A stretch of 64,000 bases of DNA from Hymenobacter siberiensis (GTDB lineage: Bacteria > Bacteroidota > Bacteroidia > Cytophagales > Hymenobacteraceae): NCBI RefSeq assembly GCF_018967845.1, contig NZ_JAHLZZ010000001.1, positions 4,340,001 through 4,404,000 of the forward strand. Direction: 5' to 3'. The notes beneath the pieces were generated by a model. The model worked only from the letters and a program-made list of their open reading frames with translations, did no database searches and was not told the origin of the DNA. The translations under genes were made by a program, and so were the position numbers. Of the stretch, positions 26,701-33,674 are shown in pieces. How positions within the stretch are numbered: the stretch's first letter is position 1; every line of letters starts with the position of its first letter.

Positions 26701-27225
26701 GGTGTTTACGGTGAGCGTGGTGTAGCGCGGCACGCGCACTACCTGGGCATGGCCCGCCGTGGTGTACGAGCTGAATAACTTGCAGCTCAGCGCAATAGTA
26801 GTGGCCGTGGGTACTGCAGCAACTTCAACCAGCTGGTAGCGGCCGGCATTGTTGAGGGCCGTCACGGTGCCGTAGGTAGCATCATCGGCGGTGCTGATGG
26901 CGGCTCCCTGGGGCTGCACCAGCAGCAGCAGGTCGCCGGCCGCCAGCGGAGCGGCGAAGCGGTTATTGGCGTTCAGCAAGCTGCTGGCTACCGTGATGGT
27001 AGTAGCGCCCGTAGTCGCGTTGGCCGTCAGGGCAGTGTATTCGTTCACGATGGCATTGGTAGTAGCTATCGTGCCAACCCCACTTTTGCCCGCCTGGGCA
27101 GCCGCCTGCTGCCGGCCCGTGCCCGCCAGCAACAACGCCAAAGCTCCTGTGCGCAGCAGGTGATTGAAACGTTGTTTGCCAACCACGGCCAACAGCTTGC
27201 GGCCTAATTGTAATTCTCGTTGCAT
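23725..27225 (-). CDS. Large type IX secretion cargo: Gly-rich, DUF11 and PA14 domains with C-terminal sorting domain
   Basis: A 1166-residue surface or secreted protein. A signal peptide region (ALALLLAGTGRQQAAAQA) is followed by a beta-rich part, and then a glycine-rich segment (about 230-500) with runs such as NGGGGGNSHNAAGGGG. Two DUF11-like adhesin repeats follow (NVTFINNGPDAADNV and VTYTAIVQN). A PA14-like module comes next (LYAEYFKGYFNDVLTFFDS to YLWLDN). A last 80-residue type A Por sorting domain (LFPNPAQQRVGLQLS to GIYVVQVVQNGQRFTQKLV) targets it to the outer membrane secretion system. A role in adhesion or matrix is an inference. Confidence 0.88.
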   Translation of the reverse strand: MQRELQLGRKLLAVVGKQRFNHLLRTGALALLLAGTGRQQAAAQAGKSGVGTIATTNAIVNEYTALTANATTGATTITVASSLLNANNRFAAPLAAGDLLLLVQPQGAAISTADDATYGTVTALNNAGRYQLVEVAAVPTATTIALSCKLFSSYTTAGHAQVVRVPRYTTLTVNTNISVKAQAWNGTTGGVLAIEATGDVTLATGATLDVSALGFRGGALEQNTDAAPNNDLGYRSTASTYAAEKGESIAGTIAEYDALNGRYGRGAPANGGGGGNSHNAAGGGGANVAVAGATYTGTGNPDRGAGNAYDAAWNLEAANFATSISSGGGRGGYSYSSTNQDALTLATGQAAWGGDNRQNKGGFGGHPMVSSGRAFFGGGGGAGDSNNNSGTAGAAGGGFIYLVAGGAVTGGSLLADGGSVTVVSNNDGAGGGGGGGSVVVNSTNLTTTSLLVRGGKGGSQSALAAEAEGAGGGGGGGLVSYTNGAPTTDVSGGLNGTTLSGSLTEFPPNGGTRGGAGRADAGACSVALCQSVADVATSISFGTNPLPANQQAVINVTFINNGPDAADNVTRFVQLPAGLGAGAVTVTTSTGSGSYDNATGQVTFTAVTTLANGANANATINYTPSVAGTVAITSTISTTTSEACQLDDDNSGTNNLVVIYPADLNVTLSGPSTVAAASAVTYTAIVQNITPSGGSGTADATSTVLTVQLAKALLITDFPAGTTYNFDTGIATLAIGQVNRGTSQSFAFTFTLPNNNQSVAGVASATAFEPDPDATNNNGVASTMRVATTVTMPAGTGTCAGTTYDGTTATQGLYAEYFKGYFNDVLTFFDSPKVADMKRSEGSVNYTASNAWGDLSAAFGSGSVTNPDQYSVRYRGYLTITTAGSYTFTLYSDDASYLWLDNSARATPLVAANAAVNDGNLHGPKSVTSVAITMGAGAHPLLALYGENTGGNVFRISYSGPDTGNATVVIPTSAMCNRQFSGPLPVTLTAFTAKAESRAARLNWNTATELHNDHFDLERSRDGVTFQKLAEVKGAGSSTISHDYSYLDANAAEMGGGKVYYRLRQVDLDGTSEYSPVRTVAFGVGAAGFVLFPNPAQQRVGLQLSLATAGTISLTDLAGRVVMQQTIEAGATQPSLDLSTVATGIYVVQVVQNGQRFTQKLVHTGN

Positions 27226-27507
27226 GAAAGGTGTTTATGTGTGCTTTTTTCTAAAATCAGGTCAATTATTTATATATTCCAATTTTTATGTTTTTTTGAG
27301 CCAAAAAAATGGCATCACAAATCAGCAATTCCATCTTTATCATTCTGAAAACAAGAATCTATCAATACCAATGCTATTAAGCATGAGATATTAAAATCAA
27401 TTATCAACCTAGGAATTAATCAATACAAAATTAGTATTGCAATCAATAGGAGTTGTTTTATATTCGACAAAACCCAACTATCAGCGGTTAAAACAGCACT
27501 TCTGCAC

Positions 27508-27640
27508 GGGTGCAACCCAAATTGTCGCATTGTCAGCCCTGCGCGTAGCGCTGAATGGACCACCGTTGGTGCCTGGGCCGATAACAACGTAAATCCGGCA
27601 CCATTGCCGAAGGGTGGAAGCGACAATTTGGGCTGCACCC
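27508..27640. mobile_element. 133-bp miniature inverted-repeat element with 8-bp target duplication
   Basis: The ends GGGTGCAACCCAAATTGTC.. (27508 on) and ..GACAATTTGGGCTGCACCC (to 27640) are near-perfect inverted repeats of 21 nt. The flanks carry a perfect direct repeat, TTCTGCAC, at 27500-27507 and 27641-27648. There is no coding capacity. GG-starting ends and 8-bp duplications are features shared with ISL3-like elements, but no parent is present here. Confidence 0.7.
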
Positions 27641-27669
27641 TTCTGCACTTTGCAATTTTTATATCTAAT

Positions 27670-27786
27670 TAGGACTTACGCACTTCAAAAGCTATGTAAC
27701 CTGAAAATCAACGACTTGCATTCAAGACGTATATTTGTTATATTGCTGTTTTTCAGTTGGTTAGTGTTTCAACTGCGTAAGTCCTA
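27670..27786. mobile_element. 117-bp miniature inverted-repeat element with 5-bp target duplication
   Basis: Perfect 13-nt terminal repeats TAGGACTTACGCA / TGCGTAAGTCCTA. The flanks carry a perfect CTAAT direct repeat at 27665-27669 and 27787-27791. The interior is AT-rich and non-coding. This is the form expected of a non-autonomous transposon derivative. Confidence 0.75.
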
Positions 27787-27791
27787 CTAAT

Positions 27792-27941
27792 GGAGTTGTT
27801 TAGAAAGTCACAAGAGGCACTCAAACGGTCATGCAGCGCGCAGCGAAGCATCTTGCTCGCATCGTTGAACGGGCCTGACGATGCGAGCAAGATGCTTCGC
27901 TGCGCGCTGTATCACCGTTCGGGGACTTTCTAAACAGCTTC
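27792..27941. mobile_element. 150-bp GGAGTTGTTTAGAAAGTC element, long copy
   Basis: Outer arms GGAGTTGTTTAGAAAGTC (27792-27809) and GACTTTCTAAACAGCTTC (27924-27941) enclose a long inner stem starting ACGGTCATGCAGCGCGCAGC. The inner stem belongs to the CGTCATGC family, so two repeat types are nested. The left end touches the target duplication of the preceding element. The short copy is at 4018-4106. Confidence 0.7.
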
Positions 27942-28119
27942 AATTATTCACTGTCCTCACTAATCAATGAACACATTTTTAAAATTATAATTATATGGCA
28001 ATTAATTATCAATATTCAAGTTTGGTTTTTTTATATCTCTCTCATTTATGCAGGGAAGCTCGCTGCACCTTTATATTGGTGCTCAATAGTATTATTTCCA
28101 AATACGACTTAGGTTTTTT

Positions 28120-28153
28120 TTCGCTCCCCGGCACTTCAGTGCCGGGGAGCGAA
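28120..28153. terminator. Perfect 15-bp hairpin
   Basis: TTCGCTCCCCGGCAC and GTGCCGGGGAGCGAA around TTCA, next to a T-run (28114-28121). It lies in the gap downstream of the leftward HHH gene. Confidence 0.5.
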
Positions 28154-28256
28154 TGAGGCAGAAGCCAAGGCTGCGGGTTTAGATGCTTTTTGAGTTAGCG
28201 ACGATGTGGCGGGGCACAGCCCAAACTCAACAGCCCGGAGCAGCGCTCGTGCGCTA

Positions 28257-28302
28257 AATGCCAGGCGGCTCCACAACAATAGTTGTGGAGCCGCCTGGCA
28301 TT
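28257..28302 (-). terminator. Perfect 21-bp hairpin downstream of the HHH gene
   Basis: Arms at 28257-28277 and 28282-28302 (AATGCCAGGCGGCTCCACAA core) are perfect complements with a 4-nt loop, 24 bp past the HHH stop codon. It is the likely transcript end of the leftward PorV-like/HHH pair. Confidence 0.6.
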
Positions 28303-28325
28303 GGACCCGGCCCAAAACTCCAGCG

Positions 28326-30548
28326 CTAAAACTTCATTCGTACTTGCGCCTTCACCTCACCGCGCAGCGAGCCCTGGATGGACTCCAGGCCCGTACCCAC
28401 CACGTCCTGGTGGCGGTAGCGGGTTTCGGCGTAGCGCAGCCAGAGGGTGAGCGAGCGGTTGATGCGGATTTCGGCCAGGCCGTACACCCGCGTGCCCTGG
28501 CCGTAGAGGGCCGGCACCGACACGGCCAGCAGCACATCCTGCTCGAACACGTATTGGCGGCTGTCGTAGTCGTCGGCGTCGAAAATGGCGTAGCGGGCCG
28601 TGAGCTTGAGGGTGCGGTTGAACTGGTAGCCCACGTCCTGGGCCAGCACGTAGCCGCTGCGCCAGGCCAGGCCGTCGTCGTCGCGCAGGCGCGAGGCCTG
28701 CATGCGGGTGCGCAGCTCCAGCTGCGGCGTGGGGGCGGTGTTGTAGTACATCAGAATGCTCTGGCGAAGCTGCTCGCCGGGCAGCGGCAGGGCGCGGGTG
28801 GGGTATAGATTGTTGAGGTCGGTACTGGCCAGGTCGCGGGGCTTCAGGCGCTGGCGCAGCTGCACATAGAGCAGGCTGGTTTTGGTGGGCGTGTAGGCAA
28901 TGCGCAGCAAGGCATCGTGGCCATCGGTGGGGGCACTGGCGCGGTAGCGCAGCCACGGAAAGCGGAACTGGTCGTAGTAGGCCGAAATTTCCCAGCGGGC
29001 CACGGGCCGCACTTTCAGGCCGATATAAACGCCGGTTTCGTTGATGTTGCGGGTGTTTTCGCTGAAAGCGTTTCCGTAAAGCGTGTGGAAATCGGAATCG
29101 TAGTGCCGCACCAGCAGGGCCGCGTCCACGCTGGAGCCAAGGCTGGCCAGCAGGCCGTTCACAGTGCCCAAACCGCCGCCGCTACTACGCGCCGTTTCGC
29201 CAAAAAGCAGGAAGTTGCGGTACACGTAGCTGTAGTTCAGGCTCAGGGCCAGGTTTTCGCGGCCGCTGAACTCGAAGTAATTGTAGGGCTCGGGCCGCTT
29301 GAGGATGGGTGTGCCGTAGTACGTGAACAAGCCGGTGACACCGATGGCCAGGTTGCCGTCGCGGCTGGTGTAGGTGGCATTGCCGCCCCCGAGGGTTTCG
29401 GCCAGCCGGTGGCGGTTGGCAATTTCGGAGGCCGTGCGGTGGAAACCGGTGTAGAGCAGGCCCGAGGTAAACTCGTCGTACTGCGCCAGCGAATCCTGGG
29501 TTTGCTGCAGGTTGGCATCCACATTCTTGTGCGATACGAAACCCGTGACCTGCACCGTGGGTGCCACCTGATACGTGAGTGCCCCGCCCCGAAAAAACGA
29601 GTTTTCGAGCAGCGACGAATACGCCCGCACGCCCACCGATGAGCGCCGCAGCGTGGTAATCGTTTCGGCCCCCTTGCCCACGGCCAGGCCCGACGACAGC
29701 AGCAGACCCTGCCCGAATTGCAGCTGGTAGTCGCCCAGCGCCAACGCCTTCAGCTTACCCCGCTCCTGAATAAGCAGGTGCGCCGACACGTAATCGGCCC
29801 CGAACTGCCCATTGTTAGGGTTCCACACAATGGGCTCGCCAGCGTCCTTTTCCAGCGAAAAGCCCACGCTGAAATCCTTAGTATGGCTCACGCGGTAGCG
29901 AATCAGCATCTTATCGGCCGAGCCGAGGTAGCGGGTAGTGGGCCGGCCCTGGTAGAGGGTGGGCGGCGTGTAGCCCTGGCGCTCCTGCAGCACCCGCTCG
30001 TAGCGCAGGTACAGGGCATTATTATCCTCGCGGGCAATGCGCTGCCAGAGCGTGCCCCGGCTGGAATTGGCCCCACTCATCTGCACGCTCACGAAGGGCA
30101 GAATGCGATTTATGGTGCGCAGGTCGTAGCCCTCAATGCTTTGCAGCTCATACACGCTCAGCAGGTCGCCGTTGGCCTGGCGGTGGTTTAGCAGCGTGGT
30201 TATCTGATTTTCATTGAGCAGCAGCAGCGAGCGCAGCTCCTCGCGGGTGGCGGCATTGAGGTTGATGGGCGTTTGGTAGTACTGGAGCAGCGTCTCGTAA
30301 AGGTCCTCGTAGGGCACTTCGTCCGACTGAATTTCGGCAAATAATTCCTGCGTCAGGCGGTCGAGGTCCGGCGCGCGGCGCACGTAGTCCTGGGCGTTGG
30401 CGTAATTATTAATTAATAATTGAGAATTAATAATTAGAGCTACAATCCAAATCAACCGCTTCGGAATACCCCTGAAAAGCCAGGACTTACTGGCCCACCG
30501 CAAGCCAACGCAGCCCCAGCCCAACCACTTACCAACTATATTTTCCAT
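28326..30548 (-). CDS. Helix-hairpin-helix domain protein with outer-membrane barrel-like region
   Basis: A 740-residue exported protein. After an unusual signal region, residues of about 90-150 form two ComEA-like helix-hairpin-helix units (INLNAATREELRSLLLLNEN, then YELQSIEGYDLRTINRILPF). The remaining 580 residues are alternating, aromatic-rich beta strands (YLRYERVL, YRVSHTKDFSVGFSLE, LWLRYAETRYRHQD) ending in MKF, typical of outer-membrane barrels. The family is widespread in Bacteroidota without an assigned role. The hydrophobic part of the signal peptide (ALIINSQLLINN, residues 37-48) is encoded by a heptamer array. The ATG at 30548 is the only in-frame ATG that keeps a signal sequence. 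Confidence 0.8.
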   Translation of the reverse strand: MENIVGKWLGWGCVGLRWASKSWLFRGIPKRLIWIVALIINSQLLINNYANAQDYVRRAPDLDRLTQELFAEIQSDEVPYEDLYETLLQYYQTPINLNAATREELRSLLLLNENQITTLLNHRQANGDLLSVYELQSIEGYDLRTINRILPFVSVQMSGANSSRGTLWQRIAREDNNALYLRYERVLQERQGYTPPTLYQGRPTTRYLGSADKMLIRYRVSHTKDFSVGFSLEKDAGEPIVWNPNNGQFGADYVSAHLLIQERGKLKALALGDYQLQFGQGLLLSSGLAVGKGAETITTLRRSSVGVRAYSSLLENSFFRGGALTYQVAPTVQVTGFVSHKNVDANLQQTQDSLAQYDEFTSGLLYTGFHRTASEIANRHRLAETLGGGNATYTSRDGNLAIGVTGLFTYYGTPILKRPEPYNYFEFSGRENLALSLNYSYVYRNFLLFGETARSSGGGLGTVNGLLASLGSSVDAALLVRHYDSDFHTLYGNAFSENTRNINETGVYIGLKVRPVARWEISAYYDQFRFPWLRYRASAPTDGHDALLRIAYTPTKTSLLYVQLRQRLKPRDLASTDLNNLYPTRALPLPGEQLRQSILMYYNTAPTPQLELRTRMQASRLRDDDGLAWRSGYVLAQDVGYQFNRTLKLTARYAIFDADDYDSRQYVFEQDVLLAVSVPALYGQGTRVYGLAEIRINRSLTLWLRYAETRYRHQDVVGTGLESIQGSLRGEVKAQVRMKF
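30404..30438. repeat. Heptanucleotide array inside the HHH signal-peptide region
   Basis: Five 7-nt units starting AATT (AATTAAT twice plus variants) encode residues of about 37-48 of the HHH protein. Confidence 0.7.
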
Positions 30549-30552
30549 CCTG

Positions 30553-30601
30553 AATTTTTAATTATTAATTATTAATTATTAATTATTAATTAAAAATTAC
30601 T
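30553..30601. repeat. Seven-unit heptanucleotide array between two genes
   Basis: Four identical AATTATT units and three variants link the HHH start (30548) with the stop codon of the PorV-like gene (30597), which lies in the last unit. Confidence 0.8.
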
Positions 30602-31541
30602 TCCCCCACGATTTACTCACGCTCAAATGCTGGCTGAAGCCCAGCGCCTGCTGAAACGCCGCCGCGTAGTCAATCTGGAATGCGCCGGCCAGCACACCAA
30701 TACCCGCGCTGGCCTGCTCCGTGAGCGAGGCCAGGCCCAGCCGGGCCGCCAGCACCGGCACCGGCCGGTATTCCAGTCCCACCTTGAAATTGGCGGCGCG
30801 CTCCACGTCCTTCTCGGTTTCTACCAGCAGCAGCACCTGGCTGCCGGGGCGGTAGGCCAGGCCGGCTTTGAGGATGGTAGGCACCCGCTCGTCCTGGTAG
30901 CTGGCCAGTTTGGCCTGGTTGAGGTTGTAGAGCGACGCGCCAAAGCTGAGCCGCCGGGGCACGATTTCAATCTGGCCGCCCAGTGTGCCCAGCACCATGC
31001 GACGGCTGCCCAGGCCCTCAATGCTTATCTGGAGCATATCGGCCCGCGCGCCCAAGCTTATCTGGCCAAAACGGTAGGCGTAGCCCACGCCCACGCGGGT
31101 TTCATTATAAAGCACGCCGCCGAAGCGCTGCGCCTCGAAGGCTACCACGCCATTGCGCGCCCAGGTGGGGGCGGGCGCGGGGCTCAACGACGGGGCCGCG
31201 CCTTCGGTGCCTTGCATCACGCCGCCCGCGTCGGGAGCCGTGGTACGGCCCAGGGGCAGCGCCACCGTGAGCGCGCCCACGTTCAGGGCCGAGCTGAAGT
31301 AGCGGTTTTCGGCGTAGAAGCCCACGCTGGGCCGCTGAATTTCGCTGATGCCGGCCACGTTGTTGCCCATACTCCACACCTCGCCGGCCAGCGCCACCGA
31401 GGCGTTGCCGAGCGCGGCGGCGCGGGCTCCGCGCACGCCGGGGCCATTACCCTGCGCCCGCACTCCCGCCCCCGGCAGCACACCCGAGACGATGACAAAA
31501 AAGCAAAAAGTAGAAATATATTGAGGTAAACAGTGTTTCAT
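30597..31541 (-). CDS. PorV/FadL-like outer-membrane beta-barrel protein
   Basis: A 314-residue protein with signal peptide (FCFFVIVSGVLPGAGVRAQ). The mature start (GARAAALGNASVALAGEVWS, then MGNNVAGI) is the 'ARA..G.A..A...W..NPA' pattern of the PorV/PorQ and FadL-related barrels. The rest is alternating beta strands ending ...HLSVSKSWGK. PorV and PorQ help release type IX cargo, and this window encodes such cargo, but assignment to PorV or PorQ proper is not secure. The gene is upstream of and cotranscribed with the HHH gene. Confidence 0.7.
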   Translation of the reverse strand: MKHCLPQYISTFCFFVIVSGVLPGAGVRAQGNGPGVRGARAAALGNASVALAGEVWSMGNNVAGISEIQRPSVGFYAENRYFSSALNVGALTVALPLGRTTAPDAGGVMQGTEGAAPSLSPAPAPTWARNGVVAFEAQRFGGVLYNETRVGVGYAYRFGQISLGARADMLQISIEGLGSRRMVLGTLGGQIEIVPRRLSFGASLYNLNQAKLASYQDERVPTILKAGLAYRPGSQVLLLVETEKDVERAANFKVGLEYRPVPVLAARLGLASLTEQASAGIGVLAGAFQIDYAAAFQQALGFSQHLSVSKSWGK

Positions 31542-31647
31542 AAGGGTAAGGTAGTAACTCGGATGGGATTGCCTGAACTCGGCCCGAAATTATTTTGCCG
31601 GCCCGCGCGGTTATCCATTCCGGCACCACTGCCGAACTTGCCGTCCC

Positions 31648-32382
31648 ATGCCCCGCTCCTTCTCTGCCGCGCCCCGCCGCGAAACCCTTGCTTACCAAAA
31701 TCAGTCCCTCAGCTACACGCTCGTATTCCGGTCGCGGCGCACCATCGGCTTTGCCGTGCGGCCCGATGGCAGCGTGCACATCAGCGCCCCGGCCGGCACC
31801 TCGCCCGAGTGGGTGGCCCAGCAGGTATTGAAAAAAGCCGACTGGATTCTTAAGCACCAGGAAACCTTTGCCAGCCGGCCGGCCCCCACTCCTACCCGCC
31901 ATTTCGAGGCCGGCAGCACGCATTACTACCAGGGCCGGGCCTACCAATTGCGCTTCGCGGAAGCCCGCCGGCCCACCGTGACGCTGGCAGGCGATGAGCT
32001 ACTAATGGCCACGCCCGCACCGCTCACGCCGGCCCAGGCCGAAGCCCTGCTCCACGCCTGGTACGCCCGCCAGGCCGGGCCGCTGTTCGCCGAATCATTG
32101 CTGCGGGTGTGGCCGCGCTTCGCCGAGTTTAACCTGACCCGCCCTATCCTGTCGGTGCGCCAGATGCGGACGCGCTGGGGCAGTTGCACGCCGAGCGCGG
32201 CCCGCATTCGCCTCTCGCCGGAGCTGGTGCACGCCCGCCCCGAGTGCCTTGACTACGTGCTGCTGCACGAGTGCTGCCACCTGCTGGTGGGCGACCATTC
32301 CAAGGCATTCTACGACCTGCAAACCCGGCTGCTGCCCGACTGGGAACGGTGGAAAGCAGAGCTGAACGCGCTGCCCAAGTAA
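31648..32382 (+). CDS. YgjP/DUF45-type zinc metallopeptidase
   Basis: A 244-residue protein of the M48-like YgjP (DUF45) family. The C-terminal half has RQMRTRWGSCTPSAARIRLS, the zinc motif LLHECCHLLVGDHSKAFY (HExxH), and a downstream RLLPDWERW. There is no signal peptide, so it is likely cytosolic. The physiological substrate is not established for the family. yidD follows 22 bp later in the same direction. Confidence 0.88.
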   Translation: MPRSFSAAPRRETLAYQNQSLSYTLVFRSRRTIGFAVRPDGSVHISAPAGTSPEWVAQQVLKKADWILKHQETFASRPAPTPTRHFEAGSTHYYQGRAYQLRFAEARRPTVTLAGDELLMATPAPLTPAQAEALLHAWYARQAGPLFAESLLRVWPRFAEFNLTRPILSVRQMRTRWGSCTPSAARIRLSPELVHARPECLDYVLLHECCHLLVGDHSKAFYDLQTRLLPDWERWKAELNALPK

Positions 32383-32404
32383 AGAACCCGTTTTATTTCC
32401 CGCT

Positions 32405-32629
32405 ATGATTTCCCGTCTTTTTCGCGCCCTCTTCCTTAGCCTTGTCTGGTTTTACCAGCGCTTCATTTCGCCGCTCACCGCACCGAGCTGCCGCTACGCG
32501 CCTACGTGTTCGGTGTATGCGGTGCAGGCCATCACCAAACATGGGCCGTGGCGGGGCGGCCGCCTGGCGCTGCGGCGCATTGCCAGCTGCCACCCCTGGG
32601 GCGGCCACGGCTTCGACCCCGTACCCTGA
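32405..32629 (+). CDS. yidD: Membrane protein insertion efficiency factor YidD
   Basis: A 74-residue protein with the whole YidD signature: YQRFISPLTAPSCRYAPTCS, YAVQAITKHG, GGRLALRRIASCHPWGGHG and FDPVP at the end. It is a small membrane-associated helper of YidC/Sec insertion. yidC and rpmH are not adjacent here; the usual rpmH-rnpA-yidD-yidC order is broken. Confidence 0.95.
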   Translation: MISRLFRALFLSLVWFYQRFISPLTAPSCRYAPTCSVYAVQAITKHGPWRGGRLALRRIASCHPWGGHGFDPVP

Positions 32630-32674
32630 ACAGCAGCTTGCGTATAGACAGGCTCACTTTCATGCTTTACGTTA

Positions 32675-33580
32675 ATGCGCTTTATTCCCCTCGTGCCGGC
32701 CGCGTTGGTCCTGTTGCTCACGGCGGCCTGCTCCCAGGCTCAATCTGATAAAACCACCGACTCGCCGCTGAACGCGGGAGTGGACATGCCCAAGGGCGGC
32801 GACCGCCGCAAGGATAAAAACGCGGCTTCTGAAATTGCCGGCCTCAGCAAAGTGGGCTCTGTTAAAGGGGTAGTGCCCGAAAGCTCGGGCCTGGCCCCGG
32901 CCCCCGACGGCCAGCACTACTTCAGCTTCGGCGACGACGGCAACTCGCCCACGCTCTACGAAGTCAGCGGCGCGGGCCAGCTGGTGCGCACCCTGGAGGT
33001 GCCGGCCACCAACACCGACTGGGAAAGCCTGAGCCGCGACGGCAGCGGTAACTACTACATCGGCGACTGCGGCAACAACGAAAGCCAACGCCAAGACCTC
33101 AAAATCTTCAAGTTTCGGCCCGACAGCCCCAAGGCCGTCGGCACCATTGCTTTTACTTACCCCGACCAGCACGATTTCCCACCCAAGAAAAAGCAGCGCA
33201 ATTTCGACTGCGAAGCCAACCTCTGGCACGATGGCCAGGTGTGGCTTTTCACCAAAGACCGGGGCCAGGACCGCACCAGCAACGTGTATACCGTGCCCGA
33301 CCAGCCCGGCACCTACACCGCCAAAAAAATCACCGGCCTGGCCATTCCCGGCCAGGTAACCGATGCCGCCCTGCGCGCCGATGGCCACCGCTTGGTGCTG
33401 CTGGGCCGCGGCGAGCTGTTCATTCTCGACGGTAATTCCTGGGCCGATATCCTGAAAGCCACGCCCCGCCAGATTTCCCTAGCTGGAGCCGGCCAAACCG
33501 AAGGGGCTGTTTTCAAAGACGATAACACGCTGCTCATCAGCACTGAGAAAGGCGATTTGTACGAGTACAAACTGCCGTAA
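32675..33580 (+). CDS. Hypothetical lipoprotein, beta-propeller-like
   Basis: A 301-residue lipoprotein: MRFIPLVPAALVLLLTAAC with lipobox Cys, then a charged linker. The body has repeated acidic turns (FSFGDDGNSPTLYEV, WESLSRDGSGNYYIGDCGNN, LWHDGQVWLFTKDRGQD) that suggest propeller blades. No enzymatic motif is seen. It is the last gene before a strong bidirectional terminator. Confidence 0.7.
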   Translation: MRFIPLVPAALVLLLTAACSQAQSDKTTDSPLNAGVDMPKGGDRRKDKNAASEIAGLSKVGSVKGVVPESSGLAPAPDGQHYFSFGDDGNSPTLYEVSGAGQLVRTLEVPATNTDWESLSRDGSGNYYIGDCGNNESQRQDLKIFKFRPDSPKAVGTIAFTYPDQHDFPPKKKQRNFDCEANLWHDGQVWLFTKDRGQDRTSNVYTVPDQPGTYTAKKITGLAIPGQVTDAALRADGHRLVLLGRGELFILDGNSWADILKATPRQISLAGAGQTEGAVFKDDNTLLISTEKGDLYEYKLP

Positions 33581-33599
33581 GCGCACAGGTTTGTCAACT

Positions 33600-33654
33600 A
33601 AAAAGCGGTTTCGCAAGGTTGGACGTCGTGTCCAATCCTGCGAAACCGCTTTTT
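33600..33654. terminator. Bidirectional terminator between convergent genes
   Basis: AAAAAGCGGTTTCGCA and TGCGAAACCGCTTTTT form the outer 16-bp stem, with an inner stem around GGTTGGAC / GTCCAATCC. A- and T-runs on both sides fit termination of the lipoprotein gene and lgt. Confidence 0.85.
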
Positions 33655-33674
33655 GCGTTACTTAAAACTAAGAC

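Larger units (their letters stand above)
27226..28325. other. 1.1-kb gene-free, AT-richer gap with miniature elements
   Basis: No credible gene. From left to right it holds an AT-rich upstream region of the type IX cargo gene (27226-27499), a 133-bp element with 8-bp target duplications, a 117-bp element with 5-bp target duplications, a 150-bp inverted-repeat element, an AT-rich stretch (27950-28115) and two strong hairpins. Confidence 0.7.

Noticed and set aside
27226..28325. A hidden insertion sequence with transposase in the 1.1-kb gap
   Set aside because: No frame longer than about 75 codons and no DDE-like motif; only miniature elements without genes are present.
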